Origin: DATJFH01 sp035495815 | Lineage (GTDB): Bacteria > Acidobacteriota > Terriglobia > Bryobacterales > Bryobacteraceae | Length of the DNA stretch: 5,511 nucleotides | Direction: 5' to 3' | NCBI GenBank assembly: GCA_035495815.1 | Contig: DATJFH010000259.1 | Location: 1 to 5,511 of the forward strand | Shown: one piece after another, positions 4,806 to 5,511 of the stretch | Layout of the letters: each line of letters opens with the position of its first letter | How positions within the stretch are numbered: the stretch's first letter is position 1 | Notes under the pieces: model-generated | Database searches by the model: none | What the model saw: the letters and a program-made list of their open reading frames with translations, nothing else | Told to the model about the DNA's origin: nothing | Translations under genes and position numbers: made by a program

Positions 4806-5511
4806 TCAAAAAGCACACGAAAAGTTGATGACGGGGAATACTTCCGGAATGTGGGAGTCGTAGTGTCCGTGCCGGTTCCAGGTCCACCCGGCGCAGGGAT
4901 CGAGCGTTTCTCCAGCCCGGCCTACCTTTTGAAACCGCGAGCAATCGATTCGCCAAACGTCGCCATCCCGGGGAGGCAAAGACCGGCCGTCGGCCAGCAG
5001 AGATAAGCTGGTCCAGGGAATGGCGATTTCCGCCGACCAGCCGCGGTCGATGTCCCCGCGCTGGTTGAGAGTGCCGTCCACATGTACGGCGTGGCGCAGC
5101 CCGGGACAATCCCAGTCCAGGAATCCCCAGCGTTCCCCGCGCGGATGCTCGTGCCCTCCTACCCCGGAGAGGACCATCGTCCGCTGAGTAGTGGGATCGA
5201 ATTCCGGACGGCCCCAATATTTTCCGCCGGGCTGATGCGCGTCCTTCCAGATCCAGAAGGCTTCATAAATCACGTTACAGGCGCTGATCTCGAATTCGTA
5301 GTAAGCGTCCGCGCCGCCGATGAAGATCTCCAGGTCGTTTTCCTCGTAAATCCTGGAATCGCGTTCGGTGAGGGCGCCCCAGACGTCGGTCTCCTGGGCG
5401 GAGAATCCGAAATAGAGGTTGTCGTCGTCCCAGAGCAACGCGACGCGCGTGTCGAACCAGGCGGGTTCGCCGGTGACGATATCGACGAACGCATTCGATC
5501 TCGGCGCCCGC
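4806..5511 (-). CDS. CBM9-like carbohydrate-binding domain protein (5' end outside window)
   Basis: The frame is open from the window edge to a TGA at 4806-4808, giving at least 235 residues without the true start. The TTG at 5438 is internal, because codons upstream of it read AFVDIVTGEPAWFDTRVALL and run into WDDDNLYFGFSAQ, the typical opening of a family 9 carbohydrate-binding (DOMON-like) domain. Later motifs fit this group: ENDLEIFIGG, YYEFEISACNVIYEAFW, WSAEIAIPWTSL, WRIDCSRFQK and a closing HGHYDSHIPEVFPVINFS. CBM9-type domains bind the ends of glucans or xylan, and single-domain relatives are common in soil and gut polysaccharide users. No catalytic domain is visible in this fragment. 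Whether it has a signal peptide cannot be seen. It lies 222 nt upstream of the PEP-CTERM gene on the same strand. The identification comes from motif memory, without a search. Confidence 0.82.
   Translation of the reverse strand, partial: RAPRSNAFVDIVTGEPAWFDTRVALLWDDDNLYFGFSAQETDVWGALTERDSRIYEENDLEIFIGGADAYYEFEISACNVIYEAFWIWKDAHQPGGKYWGRPEFDPTTQRTMVLSGVGGHEHPRGERWGFLDWDCPGLRHAVHVDGTLNQRGDIDRGWSAEIAIPWTSLSLLADGRSLPPRDGDVWRIDCSRFQKVGRAGETLDPCAGWTWNRHGHYDSHIPEVFPVINFSCAF

Noticed and set aside
4800..4806. Seven-T run as a + strand intrinsic terminator
   Set aside because: No GC-rich stem precedes it on the + strand and no + strand gene ends nearby.
5438..5438. TTG 5438 as the start of the CBM9-like protein
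   Set aside because: The frame stays open to the window edge, and the upstream codons encode the conserved first strands of the domain.

Overview
The window looks like a chromosomal segment of a GC-rich bacterium, most likely an acidobacterium of the Solibacter/Bryobacter type. That placement is an inference. It rests on high G+C, a PEP-CTERM sorted surface protein, a CBM9-like secreted-type domain protein, and a PmbA/TldE gene followed by a small membrane-anchored protein. No rRNA, tRNA, CRISPR array, insertion sequence or phage gene was seen.

Left block (1-1966, + strand): three tightly packed genes that look like one operon. They are the 3' end of a pmbA/tldE gene, a single-span anchored protein of 150 aa that overlaps it by 14 nt, and an SLC13/ArsB-type permease. 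The permease ORF has no usual start codon at the place its first helix begins. A GTGA stop/start overlap sits exactly there but one reading frame off, which suggests a one-base frameshift or sequence error.

Middle block (1968-3935): glpX (class II fructose-1,6-bisphosphatase, - strand) converges on the permease with one base between the stop codons. It is divergent from a D-2-hydroxyacid dehydrogenase (+ strand) with only 21 bp between the start codons, so any promoters must lie partly in the opposite gene. A 9-bp perfect hairpin follows the dehydrogenase and probably ends transcription from one or both sides.

Right block (3993-5511, - strand): a 196-aa PEP-CTERM protein lies downstream of a CBM9-like carbohydrate-binding protein that is cut by the window edge. 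Between them is a 222-nt, lower-GC non-coding leader. It carries short hairpins, a strong Shine-Dalgarno that is unusually far from the start codon, and possible alternative pairings around that Shine-Dalgarno. This leader is the best candidate for undescribed regulation in the window. The other genes are recognisable housekeeping or transport families.
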